Assembly: GCA_016720905.1 (NCBI GenBank)
Contig: JADKJT010000033.1
Span: 1-19,348 of the forward strand
DNA length: 19,348 nt
Direction: 5' to 3'
Source: Gemmatimonadaceae bacterium
Lineage (GTDB): Bacteria > Gemmatimonadota > Gemmatimonadetes > Gemmatimonadales > Gemmatimonadaceae
Below, piece by piece: positions 1-7,688 of the stretch. The translations under genes and the position numbers were made by a program. Each line of letters opens with the position of its first letter. The first letter of the stretch is position 1. A model generated the notes under the pieces. That model had not been told where the DNA came from and did no database searches. It saw only the letters and a program-made list of their open reading frames with translations.

Positions 1-237
1 GGTGATGGTGGTGAGCTCGCGCGGAGTGCCACCCGCCACAATCACGCCGCGCTTGGCCACCTCGGCTTGGCGCAGCGAGATATTTTAGGGCGCCGCTTCA
101 CGTTCCAACTGGACACCCCGCCAATCAACGGCTGTTGGATCTCGGTTTCAGTGAGACCCATCATAGTAGAAGGGGCGGTGCGGTGCGCGTTCGGGACCGA
201 CGGTGGTGTGGCGACTGGGCAGCGACGACTTATCCAT
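1..237 (-). CDS. ilvD: Dihydroxy-acid dehydratase, N-terminal part (cut by window edge)
   Basis: IlvD is the iron-sulfur dehydratase that makes 2-keto acids in valine, leucine and isoleucine synthesis in the cytoplasm. Only the first ~79 residues lie in the window. The reading starts MDKSSLPSRHTT and then shows GPERAPHR, the family's MGLTETEIQQPLIG (compare GLTxEEIxKPLIGVV), VSSWN, a degraded EAAPCNISL stretch, and RQAEVAKRGVI...AGGTPRELTTIT, which leads into the conserved TVTDGIAMGHEGM part outside the window. At least two frameshifts are needed (near 165 and near 90). No clear Shine-Dalgarno site precedes the ATG. The gene is transcribed in the same direction as the M56 gene upstream, about 98 bp away, but is probably unrelated in function. 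The family call is firm because several conserved blocks occur in the right order. Confidence 0.85.
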
Positions 238-335
238 GTGGATCAGAGATGGCGGATAAGATTGAAGGGGCGGATTCGCGATGAACCCGACCCCCCGACG
301 TTACCGCATCGCGCTGCCGATCGCGAGGTGCGTGG

Positions 336-1801
336 CTACCGCTTCGCCTTCATGATCACCTTGATGACCCCGTTCTTCGCCCGCGGATCGCCATGAAGCC
401 AGTCTCGCTGGTTCACCTTCACCACTTCGATGGATTCGATCTGCTCGGGCTAAAGTCGCTCAAAGCTCGGAGGACTCGACAACCTTCCCGTCGATGAGCA
501 GCAGTCCGTCGAATTTCCGCTTGGGCGACTGAGCGCCGAGTGCACCGGCATTCCATTCCGTCTTGGGCTGGGCGATTCTGACTTCAGAAATCGTGACTGA
601 CTGCGATTCCTCCAGCGCACCGGCGACCTTCATCAGGCCGGGCGTCGCCCGGAGTGATGCGAATCTCACTGATCGAATCCCGCTGCTTCGGGGCCGCAAC
701 TGAAGTGTGATCCGCTCCGCGCTGATCGCTTTCGCCACCGACTCCTCCACCGGTGTCCCGTCCACCACATAGTGCACCGCGCCGCTGCCGGCCGCTGGCC
801 GTTTGGGCCTTGGTCGCATCCATGCGTTCCACGTCTGCCGGGGTGGGCAACTTCGATTCGCAGGCAGTCATGAGCGCGACCGCCGCCAACAATCCACTGC
901 CAAACCGACGAGCATGCACAAATCACGCGACGGGCGACGTCGCCAGCAGCCAATCTCCGTTCCGGGTACGAACCGTTGCGGGAAAATGCCGGTATGGCCG
1001 ACGGGAAAGCGGAGCGAAGCGCGGACAACTCAATGAGCAGAGACCGTAGGCCGCCGTAAGCACGCCTCGGCGCAGAACACGTCGATCACAATCCAGTTCA
1101 ATGGCGAGCCGCATGCGAGCTGGGGCAAACCAAAGCACAGGATGCCACGGCATACGGGCCACGACCCCGCAGGCCAGCACCAGCAACCATGGATCACCGG
1201 CGCGCACATGCTCGGATTCGTGGGCGACAACCAGTCGTTGTTCTTCGGGCGGGCAACGCAGCAACCACGCCGGAAGGATGATCTCCGACAGGGCAAGACC
1301 CACACGACCGCCGGACCAGCCGTCGGCGCGATGCGCGCTGGCGTTGTCGATTCGTTGCACCGGCCAACGGCGCATGACACGCCGAATGCGGAGATAGCTG
1401 ACCGCGAACACGCTCAGCGTTACGGCGCTGGCCAACAATGCCAGAGCGGCAGCAAGGCCGCGTTGCAGCAGGGCGGGGTTCCGGGCCAGCTTCGCCTCTA
1501 CCACCTGCAGTGCGGCTTCGACGGGTACGATGACGAAAGCACGCGAGCGCGCCCACAGCGAGCGAGGTCCGTGCTGCTCATCAACGCGCACCATCGATGC
1601 GTCTACGGAAGTCGAGGTGTCCGGCATCGTCTGCAGCGGAGGAGGACTCTCTCCGGAAAGGAGCCGCGATACTCAACGCGACCATGGCGCCCACTTAACA
1701 AACGCCAGATCCGGCGGACCGCGCGCTGGGCGGCATGCTGGGCATCGTGTGCAGCGATCGCCGCCAGCGCCATAAGGCCGCCGATGAGGAGAAAACAGCA
1801 T
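336..1801 (-). CDS. M56 (BlaR1-like) membrane metalloprotease with C-terminal TonB-plug-like domain, frameshifted
   Basis: This is a BlaR1/MecR1-type membrane zinc protease, expected to sense an envelope signal and cleave the partner repressor encoded upstream. The N-terminus starts MLF and runs into a hydrophobic helix (LLIGGLMALAAIAA), with LSIAAPF at the next segment. A membrane segment near 1390-1470 (RGLAAALALLASAVTLSVF) is followed by the zinc motif HESEH at 1208-1222 in the context VVAHESEHVRAGDPW, and by the downstream acidic ligand context AIELDCDRRVL. The C-terminal part (about 336-520) reads LLIDGKVVESSEL, then LSPEQIESIEVVKVN, then KNGVIKVIMKAKR and a stop. This resembles a TonB-receptor plug motif and is a known fusion in M56 proteins of this group. 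About 488 residues are expected. Several frameshifts break it (near 1690, 1030, 820 and 460). It is probably translated together with the repressor gene. Confidence 0.82.
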
Positions 1802-1802
1802 C

Positions 1803-2210
1803 CAGCTGCTCGCGGGCGCTCCTCCGCGTCGGCGGCAGTAGCCGAGCAGCCAGCAGCGTGCGCATGCGTTTCCAGCTCGTCCCGCCCCAGGCCTTCGTCA
1901 TTTACCAACTGGGCGAACAAGCGCTCCGACGAGCGCGGAAGATCGCGTCGCGGATGCGCGCAATAGCGCTTCCCATGGCGTGTTCACGGCTTCTACCGCC
2001 GCGAAGTAGCGATAGGCGCGCCCTTCAGCCTCGTCTGGCGGACGACATCCCCCTTCTCTTCGAGGGTCTGGAGCGCCGAGAGAACCGTGGTGTGAGGCCG
2101 CAGGCTCATCAAAGCTCGTCCTTGCCCTGGGTGACGATGGCCGAGCCGAGCTTCCAGGAGAGGACGCTCATCACGGCGAGTTCGCCGGGGAAGTGGATTG
2201 GGTCGGCCAT
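1803..2210 (-). CDS. BlaI/MecI-family transcriptional repressor, frameshifted
   Basis: This is a small winged-helix repressor of the BlaI/MecI/CopY family, expected to bind the dyad just upstream of its own gene and to be inactivated by the neighbouring M56 protease. The start reads MADPIHFPGELAVMSVL, then KLGSAIVTQGKDEL, then HTTVLSALQTLEEKGDV (the family's recognition-helix region, compare TVxTLLxRLxxKG), then AYRYFAAVE, and finally ERLFAQLVNDEGLGRDELE and RTLLAARL, the usual C-terminal dimerisation tail. The expected size is ~130 residues. These blocks lie in different frames, so at least three indels are present, and the exact stop cannot be fixed; I place it at the start of the M56 gene, where such pairs usually overlap. 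The ATG at 2210 is chosen because the family's N-terminal helix begins there. No good Shine-Dalgarno site is visible. Confidence 0.85.
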
Positions 2211-2221
2211 AGCGGGTCAAG

Positions 2222-2237
2222 TACGGAAGTTTCCGTA
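2222..2237. promoter_or_regulatory. Dyad operator candidate for the BlaI-type repressor
   Basis: TACGGAAGTTTCCGTA is a perfect inverted repeat with 7-bp arms and a 2-bp centre. It lies 12 bp upstream of the blaI start codon and spans the transcription start predicted from the adjacent promoter. BlaI/MecI repressors bind short dyads of this size overlapping their own promoters, so autoregulation is the likely role. Binding itself is inferred. Confidence 0.6.
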
Positions 2238-2265
2238 GTATGGCACCATGACCCCGGCGTGTCAA
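2237..2265 (-). promoter_or_regulatory. Predicted sigma-70-type promoter of the blaI-M56 operon
   Basis: On the minus strand a perfect -35 box TTGACA (2260-2265 on the plus strand as TGTCAA) is followed after 17 bp by CATACT (2237-2242), a 4-of-6 match to TATAAT. The expected start of transcription, about 2230, falls inside the dyad at 2222-2237. This leaves a leader of roughly 20 nt before the ATG. Confidence 0.5.
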
Positions 2266-2293
2266 CTGGTTTTCCAGTAGTTGGCCGAATTTC

Positions 2294-3403
2294 CTACTGC
2301 AGCTGGATATACAGCGGCACCGGCCTGACTCGAAGAATCGACTCGCGACTGGTGGGCGGATTGTCGTTTGCGCGGCGGTGAACTGCTTCCAGTAAGCGAA
2401 TTGTACTGGCTCTTTCTTGATGTAACTGTAGAACGAGTCACGCTTGAGCCACGGTGCACCGAAGCCGTCCATGTGCATCACGATTTGCACCTTGGGATCG
2501 AGCCTTATGCTGGGCGAGTTCGTCACGCCTTTTCGCGTAAAACGGTGCACGACGAGCACTTTGGGCGGCAGGTTGTACTTGTCGACCAAGTAAAGCGAGA
2601 AAACGCGATGCGTAGTTGATGTCGGCCGCATCACTTAGGTGCCGATTTTCTTATCCGGGGCGCGTGTTGTCCTTCATGGGAAAATTCCGGATCGATGCCA
2701 AGGTGCACCTCCGGACGCTTCGAAAGCGTTCAAAGTAGAGCAGTTCTTCCTGCAGTGTGCTTTGCCCGTACTGGACGTCGACAAACATGATGGCATTCTT
2801 GCGTTTGGCCCAACCGTACTTTCTCTATCACGGTGCTGTCCATGCGCGATCGTGCTGCCATCGCGACCGGCGTCGACCTGCGCCTTTATGGCAATCAGAT
2901 GCAGCGCAGGTTGTACCGGGTGCGACGGATCGAGGCGATTCCATTTCCGCGACTTGATAGTCCAATCGACGCAGCATGTCATCGATCTCGAACTCGCCCA
3001 GAATCCCCGTATGCGCTTCATTGACCGCGGATTGCCGTAGAAGGCAATGATGCGCTTGGTAAGCAGGATCGAGTATGGAAGCGCGGCGGGCATCTTGGGT
3101 GGCCACAGCGAATCGAGGTCGCTGTTAAGCGTTCTTATGAAGCGAGATGGCCTCTCGTAAGCCACAGAAACCAACGCGCCACTCGGACGTGTGGACTTCT
3201 TGGCGCTGTCAACGCGCTGCGTCTTGTTGGTTGGGCGTTTCTTCCGTCGCCGCCGTGGTCTTGGCGCGTGTCGACTTCACGGCAGGCGGCTTGGTGCTCT
3301 GCGCCGCGCGCGCGAGCTGCAGGGACAACCGACGCCGCAAAGAACAGCAGCGCACCGGCGGCACCCGCAAGCGGCGGGTGATGAAATTCGGATTCAGGGG
3401 CAT
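2294..3403 (-). CDS. Secreted protein of unknown function, frameshifted
   Basis: I cannot assign a function. The expected length is about 370 residues. After MPLNPNFITRRL a hydrophobic stretch (AAGALLFFAASVVPAARA, read across a frameshift) looks like a signal peptide. A low-complexity Lys/Thr/Ala-rich linker follows. The conserved-looking body contains LLTKRIIAFYGNP, GILGEFEIDDMLRRLDYQVAE, PVQPALHLIAIKAQ, a NAIMFVDVQ-like stretch, the HLGIDPEF segment, KYNLPPKVLVVHRFT, VQIVMHMDGFGAPWLKRDS, and KKEPVQFA. It ends VPLYIQLQ. The alternation of hydrophobic strands with acidic and His residues (HLGIDPEF, VVHRF, MHMDGFG) would suit a TIM-barrel fold, but this is a guess. I have an impression of similar uncharacterised proteins in Gemmatimonadota. 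The start lies 10 bp after the stop of the DUF4403 gene, so the two are probably co-transcribed. At least five indels break it. Confidence 0.65.
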
Positions 3404-3413
3404 CCTACAAACA

Positions 3414-4946
3414 TCACTTGTTGACGCTCCGTGTTGCAGCGGTGTCCGTTGCCGATTTTCGCCGGTCCCGCTTCACGCAGATCTCCCGATCGATGCCCAA
3501 TCCCAGTTTCCCGATGGCTTCCGCGCGGACCACCAACCACCGTGGCTCGGCGACGACGTCCAGCAACCGACCGGTGGATACGGTGCCGGACAACGCGTGA
3601 CACCGTCGGCCCGGTCACGATTGAGCGCCCGTTCGACGCGCGAGCGGGAGGAACCTCCATGCGTGGCTCAATGGGTACGCGGGCTCGGGCCTGGCTTTCA
3701 GTCACCATATCCCCCTTCTTGAGCCACGCCAGCCCGACCTTGGGGCGTTGGCCGTGGCCACGTCAAAGAAGTCGAGGTCAGGCACGGTGAGCATGCGGGC
3801 CGCCGAATCCACTTGTGGCGTTCCCACAAAGTACCCGTCGCCACTGATGGCGCCGTCCATCACCAACGCCAACACGACGCGGCCGTCGCCCAGCCCAGGT
3901 AGAGTCGCGCCTGTTTCACCGCGACTCGGCGTCTGGAGCTTGGCTGAAGTGTCGCCCGACGAGCTGTTTGGCCAGCAATGTGCTCGCCGCATCGTAGCCA
4001 AGCAGACCCTCGAGCAGCAGGTGGGCGCTGTCTCCTACCACTCGATTGGCCGGTACCAACGGAGGAAGTGTCGTCGTGATCCTCGTAAGCTGCGGTCCGT
4101 TTACCAGCAAAGGCCGCGCGAACAGGCGGACATCTACTGAAGTCGAAGTTGCGGTATCCTCAAGCCGCAATCCGCCCAGTCGAACCTGTTCCGGTGCCAG
4201 TACCAGCCAGAGGCTGCCCGCGGAATCACCAGAATCTTCTTGTTCGGAGATTGTACCAACGCTCGACGCGCGTCTCGCCGAATCAGATGCGTGAATCTTG
4301 CGATCGACCGCGGGCAGTCGACTCTGCGGGTGCAGCCGAAGCGCAGCCACCCCACGATCAGTGACGTCGATGTGGAACATCATCACCCGACACGCATCGC
4401 GATCTGATCTCGGTGACCGGTCGCTGCGGATCGCACGCGTGATCGGGCGCAGATCTGCCAATCAACATTCACTTCCAGATCGGTCGTGATGACGACGCGG
4501 ACCCACTGACCTGATACTGTCGATCCCACACGAGGCGCTGACCGTGGGGCCCGATCATGGGATTGTACCAGCCGCGTCGCTTCGTACAAGACGATCGTCG
4601 ATAGCGTGAGTCGAGTCCCATCGAAACGCGATGTCAGATAAATTGCGCGTGGCGGCGAAGGCGAACGCCTGCCGCTTGTTGGACGGGATCATTGATGATA
4701 CTATTGGTCATGTCGCCAAACCGCCGGGGACCGACTGTTCGAGCGCCGACAGCATCGCTCCAGCGCATAGCTGATCGGTGCGTCGACGACTTTCGATGGC
4801 GAGATGGGAGGAAGGACTTTGCGAGCCACTGGACCCGATCCCGGTGTGGCGGCGGCTGGCATGACGGGCGACAAAACGCTACTCCCGCACGCGGTAAGGA
4901 GAATCGATCCGACAAGGCCTCCACCGACCACTGACATTGCACGCAT
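3414..4946 (-). CDS. DUF4403-family lipoprotein, frameshifted
   Basis: The product is a probable lipoprotein of the DUF4403 family, whose molecular role is unknown. From the ATG at 4946 (MRAMSVVGGG) the N-terminus is a short signal peptide ending in the lipobox-like LLTAC, so the mature protein would start at the Cys and be lipid-anchored. The rest of the N-terminus reads SPVMPAAATPG and LPPISPSKVVDAPISYALE. The longest intact frame (about 3920-4461) includes LWLVLAPEQVRLGGLRLED, VRLFARPLLVNGPQ, LPPLVPANR, and LLLEGLLGYDAASTLLAKQLVG. This continues with VVLALVMDGAISGDGYFVGTP and LTVPDLDFFDVATAN in another frame. These repeated amphipathic strands are what I expect from this family, related to lipid-binding tubular folds. 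The C-terminus ends near the stop at 3414. About 511 residues are expected. A TTG at 4952 is a weaker start. The gene is divergent from the SDR gene. Confidence 0.75.
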
Positions 4947-4968
4947 ACTCAATAGGTTACCCGATATC

Positions 4969-4980
4969 GTGCGAACGCAC
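4969..4980. repeat. Short inverted repeat in the divergent DUF4403/SDR intergenic region
   Basis: GTGCGAACGCAC is a perfect inverted repeat with 5-bp arms in the 73-bp gap between two divergent genes. It could be an operator, but arms of this length arise often by chance in GC-rich DNA. No convincing promoter boxes were seen in the gap. Confidence 0.25.
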
Positions 4981-5019
4981 CATCCCTGCGGGCTCCGTCC
5001 ACCTCAACCATACCACTCC

Positions 5020-5803
5020 ATGCATATCGATCTGGCCTCGCGTATTGCCGTCGTCACGGGCGGTGCAATACGGCATCGGTCTCGCGACGGCTCACCGCCT
5101 TGCCGCCAGCGGTGCCCGCCGGGCGATCCACGGGATCGCGTGGCGCGTGCCGGGACAGCAGCCGGAGCGCGCGCTCATCGCGGCGAGCGCGGATGCGGTC
5201 TTCATCGAGACTGATGTCGCCAGTCGTGTCGGCGTTGATCGCGATTGGCCGCCACGTTGACGCGCTTCGGGGCTATTGACGTTCTCATCAACAATCGTCG
5301 CAAGCATCACGCGCGACGCGCAGCTGGTGAAGGTGAAGGAGGGCGATAACCGGCGGCATGGTGACGCCGAGTTCGACGATGTGGTGGCGGTGAATCTCAA
5401 GGGTCTTCACCTGCCCGCAGGCGGTCGTGCCACACCTGCTCGCCCGCGGGGCGGACGGATCATCAACGCGTCGTCGGTAGTGGCCTTCAACGGAAATTTC
5501 AGAACTATCCAACTACGTCGCGACGAAGGCGGTCATTGGATTGACGCAGGTGTGGGCCCGCGGAAGACTCAGTCGACGGAATATCACCGTGAACGCCGTC
5601 GCCCCGGATTCATTGCCACGGATATGACCCGCAAAATGCCGCAAGTCGCCCTCGACGGCATGACGGCGCACACAGCTAAACCGGTCGGCTTGGCACGCCG
5701 GAGGCGTCGCGAACGCCTACTGTTTACCAGCGGCGTCCGATTTCGCCGCATTCATCAACGGCGCGGTGTTGCAGTTGATGGCGGATTAGTCGTCGGGACG
5801 TGA
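5020..5803 (+). CDS. Short-chain dehydrogenase/reductase (FabG-like), frameshifted
   Basis: This is a classical SDR, an NAD(P)H-dependent oxidoreductase with a Rossmann fold. Its order of motifs is closest to 3-oxoacyl-ACP reductase FabG, but the substrate cannot be read from sequence. The start MHIDLASRIAVVTGG leads into the cofactor loop (TGGA...YGIGLATAHRLAASGAR, read across a frameshift). Then come ETDVA, DVLINN, the EFDDVVAVNLKG helix, GGRIINASSVVAFNG with the catalytic Ser, and YVATK at about 5514-5528, which supplies the catalytic Tyr and Lys. ITVNAVAP and FIATDMTRKMP follow. The end is FINGAVLQLDGGLVVGT, read partly across frames. The expected size is ~255 residues. At least six small indels are present. 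The gene ends 84 bp from the convergent mtgA gene, with a striking repeat between them. Confidence 0.87.
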
Positions 5804-5806
5804 GGC

Positions 5807-5873
5807 TACCTAGTACCTAGTACGGAAGTACCCATACCCAGTACCTAGTACTAGGTACTTCCAGTACTAGTAA
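5807..5873. repeat. GTAC/CTAG-rich tandem and inverted repeat between convergent genes
   Basis: This 67-bp segment repeats the unit TACCTAG and its complement. It holds a perfect 18-bp palindrome, GTACCTAGTACTAGGTAC (5841-5858). A larger imperfect inverted repeat pairs CTAGTACGGAAGTACC (5817-5832) with the segment at 5854-5870, differing by one inserted base. Its AT content is much higher than the flanks. It could act as a bidirectional transcription terminator between the SDR gene and mtgA, although no run of T follows. It could also be one copy of a dispersed intergenic repeat. Confidence 0.7.
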
Positions 5874-5886
5874 CTGACTTGTTTAC

Positions 5887-6595
5887 TCAGTCGGCTGACT
5901 CCTTGGCCTCATACTGCATGCGTTCCATGATCGCGGCCGCGCGATGCGTGGCGATGGCTCCCCCAGGAGACCAGCGTTTTGGGCGACGGCAGGATGGCGG
6001 GCAAGCCGTGCGGCTCGTCTCGTGAGAGTGATGCGGCGCTCTTGCCGAAGTGCAGTTTCGCCGCCGCCTCCGCCCCGTACACGCTGGGGCCCCACTCGGC
6101 GAGGTTCAGGTACAGGTCAAGGATGCGTTCCTTCGAGAGCAGCAACTCCAGCCAGACCGTCAGATAGAGTTCCATGCCCTTTCTCACATACGACCGGCCA
6201 TCATCCCACAAGAAGAGATTCTTGTACTTGCTGAGTCAGCGTGGACGCGCCGCACTGCAATTTGCCGCCGCGCCTCCGGCGCTCGAGGGCCTTGTCGATC
6301 TCCACAAAGTCGATGCCGTGGTGCGGTAGAAGCGGTCATCTTCCGAGGCCAGCACGGCGCGGCGCAAGTTGGGCGAGAGCGCGCGTGACGCACGGTGGTG
6401 TGCTTCGGCCAGATCGGGCGCGCCGGTGAACACGCGGGTGACCGTCTGTTGCACCACATTTCCGGAGGTCACCGGCGGCTGAATGAGTTCGCCGCGGAGC
6501 AGAATCATCGGCACGGGCGCCAGCAACATCAGCATGGTCCCGATGACGACACGCCGGGGCCGCCCCCCCCATCGCGACGTCGGGCGTCGTGTCAT
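5887..6595 (-). CDS. mtgA: Monofunctional peptidoglycan glycosyltransferase (GT51), frameshifted
   Basis: MtgA polymerises lipid II into glycan strands on the outer face of the inner membrane. The N-terminus MTRRPTSRWGG is followed by a membrane anchor (VVIGTMLMLLAPVPMILL). The GT51 core shows RRAVLASEDDRFY with the catalytic Glu (6341-6343). It continues with GASTLTQQ (the family's GxSTITQQ), RSYVRKGMELYLTVWLELLLSKERILDLYLNLAEWGPSVYG, in which the helix after the active site is very well conserved, and EAAAKLHFGKSAASLSRDE. The end is LPSPKTLVSWGS and a short tail with MERMQYEAKESAD. No transpeptidase domain follows, so it is the monofunctional type, of ~235 residues. The ATG at 6595 is preceded by a GAGGG Shine-Dalgarno site. 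Frameshifts lie near 6240, 6290 and 5985. The acyltransferase gene ends 57 bp upstream on the same strand. Confidence 0.9.
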
Positions 6596-6652
6596 CGCCG
6601 CCCTCAATCGCTGGGAACACCGCCCCGTGAACGGCTTCCGAACCCGCAGGGC

Positions 6653-7584
6653 TCACGGTTCGCGTAAGTGCGCGGGGGGTGTCCGGCGGTTGACGTCCAC
6701 AACGCGGACGGTGCTTGCCGAAATACTGTTCAGGTACCGCCGCAGATACCGCTCCAGCACCTCCGTATACGCGAGGACGATCGCGTCGCGGTCCGCTCGC
6801 GATCCCCGGTGGGCTGCACCGGGTCGGGATCGATCAGGGACCGCGTATTTGGCGTTTGCTTCTCGCACGATGGCAGCGACAAACAGCACAGGAACTTCAA
6901 GCGCAAAGCAAAGACGTTGCGGGTCCACGAGGCGTTTCCGCGGGTCGACCGAAGAACGGGACAAGGTGCTGGCTGGGGCCGAGGGCGTCGTGGTCATGAC
7001 AAACGCCACACAGCGATTAACGCGCAGCGACCGCGGTGTCCGGCGCACGGCATCTTTGTCGTGAATGACTTCCATGCCGATCTTCCGCCGCGTCCGACTG
7101 ACGTAGGCCTCGAAAATGGGGTTGGCCATTCCGCGCGACCACTCCACCGGACGCCGCGCGCGGCGAAAATAGCGCCGCCAAACTCCCAGTTGCCGAGGTG
7201 GCCGGTAACCAAAATAATCACCCCACGGCCTAGCAAGACCGGCTCGACGTACTCCCCAGCCTTCGACCCACCCTGGGCCAGAATTTCTTCCGGTGTGGTG
7301 CCGGGCATCGTGGCGGTCTCGATGGACGTTCGGCCCAGACTCTCATACGACCGCCCTGGCCAGCGACTCGACCTCGACGGGCGTGCGTTCGGAAAGGCCG
7401 CAGCGATTTGCCGTTCCACCACGCCGCGACGGATGCCGATGGGCCTTTAGGCCGGCCGTCCGATCGACCCCCCACCCAGCTGGCGCTCCCGCCATCCCAG
7501 TAATCGCAGCACGCCTACAACGGCGCAGGGGCCCGCGTATTCCAGTCGGTGCGAAAGGGTCGGAGACTTGGCGTTGCTGGTCAT
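6653..7584 (-). CDS. LpxL/HtrB-type lysophospholipid or lipid A acyltransferase, frameshifted
   Basis: This is a membrane-associated acyltransferase of the LpxL/HtrB family (lipid A or related glycolipid acylation at the inner face of the inner membrane). The acceptor lipid is not known. The start reads MTSNAKSPTLSHRLEYAG, then a hydrophobic segment, LKPIGIRRGVVERQIAAAFP, and ESLGRTSIETATMPG. The catalytic motif is in VIILVTGHLGNWEFGGAIFAARG, with His at 7198-7200 and Glu at 7183-7185 (HX4-5E type). Then come WSRGMANPIFEAYVSRTRRKIGMEVIHDKDAVR, LRVNRCVAFVMD, LEVPVLFVAAIVRE, and YTEVLERYLRRYPEQYF, the family's C-terminal helix, read across frames. About 310 residues are expected. An ATG at 7596 (MPPF) is an alternative start. 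It sits between the OmpA gene and mtgA in the same direction. Several indels are present. Confidence 0.85.
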
Positions 7585-7604
7585 GAACGGCGGCATATCC
7601 AGAC

Positions 7605-7639
7605 GAGCGCCGCACCGATCAGGGATCGGCGCGGCGCTC
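7605..7639 (-). promoter_or_regulatory. Long hairpin just upstream of the acyltransferase start
   Basis: The arms 7605-7620 and 7624-7639 are 16 bases each and complementary except for one position, which becomes a G-U pair in the minus-strand RNA. The loop is 3 nt. It ends 8 to 20 nt before the possible starts of the acyltransferase, so it would overlap the ribosome-binding region. It could be a second terminator stem after the OmpA gene, or a leader structure that limits translation. No U-tract follows. Confidence 0.5.
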
Positions 7640-7648
7640 AGGTAACTG

Positions 7649-7678
7649 AAGCCAGCGGCAGCGAGGTGCCGCTGGCTT
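7649..7678 (-). terminator. Hairpin after the OmpA-family gene, possible terminator
   Basis: A perfect 12-bp stem (AAGCCAGCGGCA with its complement) encloses a 6-nt loop and begins 11 bp after the OmpA stop codon. The position suits a transcription terminator or an mRNA-stabilising 3' end. The downstream side has only weak T content (CAGTTACC), so intrinsic termination is not certain. Confidence 0.55.
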
Positions 7679-7688
7679 GAATGACCAT

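Noticed and set aside
1142..1966. Long plus-strand open frame of 274 codons opposite the BlaI/M56 genes
   Set aside because: It has low-complexity, Arg/Ala-rich composition with no motif, while the minus strand carries the HESEH protease and BlaI motifs. It is a shadow frame.
336..5803. Reading the many broken genes as a decayed (pseudogene) region
   Set aside because: Essential-type genes and the tRNA are affected equally and conserved motifs are intact in alternate frames, which points to sequence errors.
5807..5873. CRISPR array
   Set aside because: The repeated unit is only 7 bp, there are no spacers of constant length and no cas genes.
6668..7450. 260-codon plus-strand frame over the acyltransferase gene
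   Set aside because: The minus strand carries HLGNWE and the other family blocks. The plus frame has no recognisable motif and is a GC-rich shadow.
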